From M2408 sp040386975 (GTDB taxonomy: Bacteria > Bacteroidota > Bacteroidia > Flavobacteriales_D > Crocinitomicaceae): DNA of 64,000 nt. Each line of letters opens with the position of its first letter. Position 1 is the first letter of the stretch. The notes under the pieces are model-generated. The model did no database searches. It was not told the origin of the DNA and saw nothing but the letters and a program-made list of their open reading frames with translations. The stretch spans positions 75,210 to 139,209 of the forward strand of contig JAZKEO010000024.1 in assembly GCA_040386975.1 (NCBI GenBank), read 5' to 3'. The translations under genes and the position numbers were made by a program. Below, piece after piece: positions 60,271 to 64,000 of this stretch.

Positions 60271-62412
60271 TTAACGCTCTAAATTTATATACCCCTCTAA
60301 TTCTTTAATTTCTTTTTCGTCAGGATTTAGATAGTTCATTTTCCACATATAAATTCCCGATTCACACTTCTCGTCTTGATAAGTTCCGTCCCATTTATCC
60401 TGAAAACTTGATGTAAAAAACACTTTTTCTCCCCAACGATTATAAATCGTAAATTGGTATTTTTCTGTTGTAATATCAGAAATTACTGGAAAGAATAAAT
60501 CGTTGATTCCATTATTATCTGGTGAAAATGAATTTGGAATATACACACTTGGAACACCTTTTATTTTAACAATTTGACAGGATGTATCTGGACAATCGTA
60601 ATCATTATTTACAGCCAAACAAACTTGATATGAGGCTGATACATTTTCAGGGAATTTAAATGTTGGATTCAACACAAAACTTGAATCTAAATTGTTAAAA
60701 TTCCAATAATAACTCGTTGAACCTGAACTCAAATTCTGAAAAAACACTTCTGTGTCAAATATCGTATTTTCAAGCGGTAAAAATGAAAATTCAGATTTCG
60801 GTGCAAAAATATCATTTACAAAAACGGTCACTTCTTTCTCACTTTTACAGCCATAAATTGATGTTCCTTCTATCGTATATGTTGTTGTGATTAATGGACT
60901 TGCCTCAACAATTGAACCGGAAAAAGTATTTAAATTCCCTGGTGGACTCCATGAATAAAAATCCGCTCCATTTGCTGTTAATGTTGCTGTCGAACCTATA
61001 CAAATCAAAGCTGAATCGCACAAAATTACTGGATTTGGATTTGAAGCTATCGAAATAAAATCTGTCACTTCACATCCGTGTGAATCGCTTACATGTAAAC
61101 TATAATCCCCAACGCACACCGAACCATTGAAGTTTTGTCCGCTTCCTAAATTACTCCAAGTATAAGTATATGGACTTGTTCCACCGACTAAAATTGCACC
61201 AAGCGAACCATTACAAATATCAATACAAGACGCCGAGCTTGTTAAACTTAAGACTAAATCATCCGGCTCTGTAATCGTAACACTTCCCGAATTTGAACAT
61301 GCGTTACTTTCACTAATCGTAACGACATAATTTCCAGCTGATAAATTTGTAGCAACTTGACTTGTTTGAACAGGATTCGTATTCCATGAATAACTTGAAC
61401 CTGTAGATCCAACAACACTGGCCGAACCATTATTTTCTCCAAAACAATTCACATTCGTTGAAGTAATTGTATTTGGCAAAATCTTTATAGTCTGTGTAAA
61501 AACTCCTGGTTGATTACATGGCCCATTACTCGTTAAAGTAACCGTATAAGTTCCTGGACTTGAAAAAGTATGAATCGGAGTGTTTGAAGTTGCATTATTC
61601 GAATTTCCAGAAGCTGGATCTCCAAAATCCCATAAATACGTTGTTGAACAGTTAGTCGAAAGATTTGTAAAACTCACATCATTTGAGTTCAAACAAGTAT
61701 AAGAGAAATTTGCATTCGTTGGTGTTGTATTTTCAATTAAAATATCATCAATAGCAATTCCATCGAAATCGTTACATGAGTTTCCTGAACCAAATAAAAA
61801 ACGAAAACGTACATTTGAAAGTCCAGCTAATTGGCTCATACAATGTTTTGCTGTCAACCATTCTTCACTTCCATTTCCTCCTTGACAAGAGCCTGAGGTA
61901 GGGTCAATTCGACCTGTCCAACCATGTTTAGGACTAGCATCAGTTAACCAAAATACATTATTGTGATTATACCAATTTTCATTCAAACAATTGACAGGAT
62001 CGTTGAAAGAACCGACATTTATCCAATTATCAGTATTATTTAATGCATATTGAAAAACTAATCCGTCCCAGCGTTGTTCAGTTTCCCAAAAAATTTTGAA
62101 TGAAACCCAAGGATAATCTAAATTAGTAAAATCAAAACAGGGACTCATAAGGTAAGATAATTCTTCATCATTATAAGACGAGCCATTTAATCCACCAATA
62201 CACCAAGATTTATTTCCTCCACCAGCACTTGAAATTAAGGGATGATTTGGAGTTCCCCAAGCCCAATCAGAACTTACACCGCCTGCTGTCCATGATGATG
62301 TAGATTCGAAGCCTTCTGAATAGGGGAAACTAGAAATGAATGTAGTACACTGACTAAAACCATCAACTGAATTGAAAGAAATAAAAAGTAAAACTAAATA
62401 AGCAATTTTCAT
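60271..62412 (-). CDS. T9SS cargo with PKD, SprB-type repeats and CHU_C domain
   Basis: This 713-residue surface protein has a signal peptide (to 'VDGFSQ'). An N-terminal jelly roll spans about 25-225 ('WVSFKIFWETEQRWDGLVFQY', 'DDILIEN') and a PKD domain about 230-312 ('YLWDFGDPASG', 'FSSPGTYTVTLTS'). Two SprB-like repeats follow (about 315-455, 'CNGSLGAILVGGTSPYTYTWSN'), then Ig/PKD-like regions and a CHU_C sorting domain (last 90 residues, 'IPNSFSPDNNGINDLFFP', 'IYNRWGEKVFF'). SprB repeats suggest adhesion in gliding-type bacteria. A TATCTTTG box lies 80 nt upstream. Confidence 0.88.
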   Translation of the reverse strand: MKIAYLVLLFISFNSVDGFSQCTTFISSFPYSEGFESTSSWTAGGVSSDWAWGTPNHPLISSAGGGNKSWCIGGLNGSSYNDEELSYLMSPCFDFTNLDYPWVSFKIFWETEQRWDGLVFQYALNNTDNWINVGSFNDPVNCLNENWYNHNNVFWLTDASPKHGWTGRIDPTSGSCQGGNGSEEWLTAKHCMSQLAGLSNVRFRFLFGSGNSCNDFDGIAIDDILIENTTPTNANFSYTCLNSNDVSFTNLSTNCSTTYLWDFGDPASGNSNNATSNTPIHTFSSPGTYTVTLTSNGPCNQPGVFTQTIKILPNTITSTNVNCFGENNGSASVVGSTGSSYSWNTNPVQTSQVATNLSAGNYVVTISESNACSNSGSVTITEPDDLVLSLTSSASCIDICNGSLGAILVGGTSPYTYTWSNLGSGQNFNGSVCVGDYSLHVSDSHGCEVTDFISIASNPNPVILCDSALICIGSTATLTANGADFYSWSPPGNLNTFSGSIVEASPLITTTYTIEGTSIYGCKSEKEVTVFVNDIFAPKSEFSFLPLENTIFDTEVFFQNLSSGSTSYYWNFNNLDSSFVLNPTFKFPENVSASYQVCLAVNNDYDCPDTSCQIVKIKGVPSVYIPNSFSPDNNGINDLFFPVISDITTEKYQFTIYNRWGEKVFFTSSFQDKWDGTYQDEKCESGIYMWKMNYLNPDEKEIKELEGYINLER

Positions 62413-62491
62413 CTTCTCAAGAGCCTATTACAAATTTAATGGTTTCTGATATGATTATATCTTCAAGGATTTCATTAAAACTACATGATAC

Positions 62492-62499
62492 AAAGATAA
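62492..62499 (-). promoter_or_regulatory. -7 box for the CHU_C cargo gene
   Basis: The minus strand reads TATCTTTG, a perfect TAnnTTTG. The -33 is unclear. The leader would be about 75 nt. Confidence 0.4.
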
Positions 62500-62568
62500 A
62501 CTAATTTTCAAAACGAAAACATTTGATTTTATTTCCTAAATATCAAGCTTTTAAAAACATAATTTAGC

Positions 62569-62598
62569 TTGCTTTATTTTAGAAAAAGTGTATTTTTG
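62569..62598 (+). promoter_or_regulatory. promoter for the secreted-protein gene at 62.76 kb
   Basis: TTG (62569-62571), a 19-bp spacer and TATTTTTG (62591-62598) match the consensus spacing. The leader to the chosen ATG would be about 155 nt. Confidence 0.6.
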
Positions 62599-62761
62599 AA
62601 CCATTCAGCTATGATGTTCCTAATAAAGAACATTTTTGCAAGAAATGGAAAAGCCATTAGAACATAAAAAGTAGCTATAAACCTTAAAAAAAATACTGAT
62701 GAAAATATTTTTAAAAAAGTTTCATTCCTCAAGTGGTGTAGGTCACATTCAAATCATTGAA

Positions 62762-63637
62762 ATGAGAATTTTACTTTATTTAACAATTTTATTCGGGCAA
62801 AACATTTTTGCCCAAACAACTATTTCAATATCACCATTAATTAACTATAAATTATTAATATGTGGATATCCTACTGATCAAATGTTTGGAATTTATTCAG
62901 AAAACCAGTCAATCAATCCTCAAAATCCATATTACAGTTTTTATGCAAAACGTATAAGTCATAGACCATCAATAAATATAGGGTTAAGGGTCACTGCTAA
63001 TCTAAAAGGGGATAAACATGTACTTACAGCAGAATGGTCACAAGATGAAATGGGAACCATGAGTAAAACAACTGCTTTAGTTACTTCAAATACTTTTGGA
63101 TTGCCAGAGCCAGCCTATAAGACCTACGGAAATGGGATCAGTTATTTTCAAAACGGATTTGTGTTTAGTCGTTTATCTCTTGCTTATGGGAGAAGATTAA
63201 GCAAAGAATCTTCTCTGCAGAAATTTTGGTTGTTGATGGATTACTCTCTTGCTAGAACCGTTGATAACAAAGCAGAGTGGAGATATGAAAATTTTCCCGA
63301 AAATAATTCTGTTTATTATTATAACAATGCTAAATGGATAAGTACTGAACACGAAGCATATATTTATAAAGGTATCTACAGCATGTTAGGTATTGGAGTA
63401 AAAACAGATTTCTCATTAAAGCTAAAACAAAAAAACACCTATTTCTTTACAGTGGAGACACATTTCAGACAAGGCTTAAAAGCTATGGGCTTTGGTTCAG
63501 AAACAACTACTATAGATGATAATGGGGAGATAATGGCGTTTAGAAATATCCTTGTTAGTAAGGCATCTGGATTTTATTTCCAAATAAGTAGAAAATTTCA
63601 AATTTATCCTTGGAAATCAAAGAAAAGTAAGATTTAG
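62762..63637 (+). CDS. secreted protein of unknown function, barrel-like
   Basis: I do not recognise this 291-residue protein. The ATG at 62762 gives a signal peptide ('MRILLYLTILFGQNIFAQ'); a reading from 62699 would add 21 residues that lack that shape. The body alternates polar and aromatic residues ('NIGLRVTANLKGDKHVLTAEWSQ', 'FSRLSLAYGRRLSKE', 'YSMLGIGVKTDFSLKL', 'GFYFQISRKFQIYPW'), fitting a small outer-membrane barrel. No partner gene is visible. Confidence 0.7.
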   Translation: MRILLYLTILFGQNIFAQTTISISPLINYKLLICGYPTDQMFGIYSENQSINPQNPYYSFYAKRISHRPSINIGLRVTANLKGDKHVLTAEWSQDEMGTMSKTTALVTSNTFGLPEPAYKTYGNGISYFQNGFVFSRLSLAYGRRLSKESSLQKFWLLMDYSLARTVDNKAEWRYENFPENNSVYYYNNAKWISTEHEAYIYKGIYSMLGIGVKTDFSLKLKQKNTYFFTVETHFRQGLKAMGFGSETTTIDDNGEIMAFRNILVSKASGFYFQISRKFQIYPWKSKKSKI

Positions 63638-64000
63638 AAAAGAGAATATAAGTTAAACAAATATAATAATCGAAATATAGAGCTAACTTTTGATTTTTTT
63701 TTACAGATTATAAATTAATTTTTATGTATTACATAAAGAAGATTACAAAGACCTATAAAAAATCAGGTATCAAGAAAAGTAATTTTTAAAGAAAATTAAG
63801 GTCAAAACACAAATCAAAATTTGGTGTAGCAAAGAACACATTTCAAAATAAGCAAGAAATTATTCTTATAGAAAAATTCAAATATACATTCCGAGGTTTT
63901 AAATTTTGAATTTGCTTCAAGGATATACAGACTTTCCTTCATCCTATTTCCTCCATCAAAAAAAGTGTACAAAAAAAACCCTTATCAACTGAATGATAAG
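63638..64000. other. AT-rich tail without a supported gene
   Basis: The last 360 bp contain no convincing ORF or RNA. The only structured sequence is at the very end (see 63971-64000). Confidence 0.6.
63971..64000. terminator. left arm and loop of a terminator cut by the window edge
   Basis: Eight A, CCCTTATCA, loop ACTGAA and TGATAAG run to the last base. The 7-bp arms pair perfectly, and the missing right side should read GG then a T run. Confidence 0.45.

Larger units (their letters stand above)
62413..62761. other. intergenic region between divergent genes
   Basis: About 350 bp hold promoter signals in both directions: a minus-strand TATCTTTG at 62492-62499 and a plus-strand promoter at 62569-62598. 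Otherwise it is AT-rich, with no supported gene. Confidence 0.6.

Noticed and set aside
63724..63789. 21-residue Lys-rich ORF
   Set aside because: Too short, no start signal, no terminator; expected by chance in AT-rich sequence.

Overview
The window is AT-rich, gene-dense chromosomal DNA from a member of the Bacteroidota, most likely Flavobacteriales (the Crocinitomicaceae/Fluviicola group is a guess). The support is: T9SS cargo with both C-terminal sorting-domain types (the 'VYPNP' type and the gliding-associated CHU_C type), a GldI-like FKBP lipoprotein beside a DHH phosphoesterase, Bacteroidota families (DUF1573, DUF4293, DUF5723, DUF6089), a transketolase split into two genes, starts that mostly lack a Shine-Dalgarno sequence, and promoters of the TTTG / TAnnTTTG type. 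I see no rRNA, prophage, insertion sequence or CRISPR array. There is one tRNA (Asn).

Layout. 1-3.1 kb: a small secreted protein, a T9SS cargo protein and a membrane-anchored AraC regulator. 3.2-6.3 kb: menaquinone operon (thioesterase, isochorismate synthase, MenD). 6.4-10.3 kb: SDR, MsrB, cyclophilin, a patatin-like protein with altered active-site motifs, and an M23/LysM peptidase. 10.4-12.9 kb: nrnA-gldI-double FKBP operon. 12.9-15.2 kb: a secreted protein, a lipoprotein and dapA. 15.4-23 kb: a beta-barrel protein, then a leftward run of small secreted protein, CUB/CHU_C T9SS cargo, prmC, ligA and a chalcone-isomerase-like protein. 23-30.9 kb: kbl, two DUF1573 genes, a structured intergenic element, a TPR-like lipoprotein, def, an ABC-F ATPase, DUF4293, tRNA-Asn and a DUF4143-type protein with an eroded ATPase site. 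31-38 kb: cell-envelope genes and a bestrophin-like channel. 38-49.2 kb: lepA, an OmpA-domain protein, an exported phosphatase, a SirB1-like protein, rhlE, a PD40 propeller, ychF, comB and a zinc phospholipase-like protein. 49.2-53.6 kb: aroC, an aminotransferase, a D-Ala-D-Ala dipeptidase-like lipoprotein, a 51-aa ORF and gap. 53.8-60.3 kb: transketolase N-half, an exported VWA protein, transketolase C-half, a class III aminotransferase, a small membrane protein, a phosphoribosyltransferase and murQ. 60.3-64 kb: PKD/SprB/CHU_C cargo, a secreted protein and an AT-rich tail.

Most genes are core metabolism, translation or envelope. The unusual signals are: a VWA gene wedged inside the split transketolase; a nested multi-hairpin intergenic element at 25.3-25.5 kb; a family of word-like intergenic repeats; overlapping face-to-face promoters at 51.5 kb; -7 boxes that abut start codons and suggest leaderless mRNAs; and two proteins that keep a known fold while losing its catalytic motifs. 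None amounts to a demonstrated new system. The 25.3 kb element and the tkt-VWA-tkt arrangement are the best leads.
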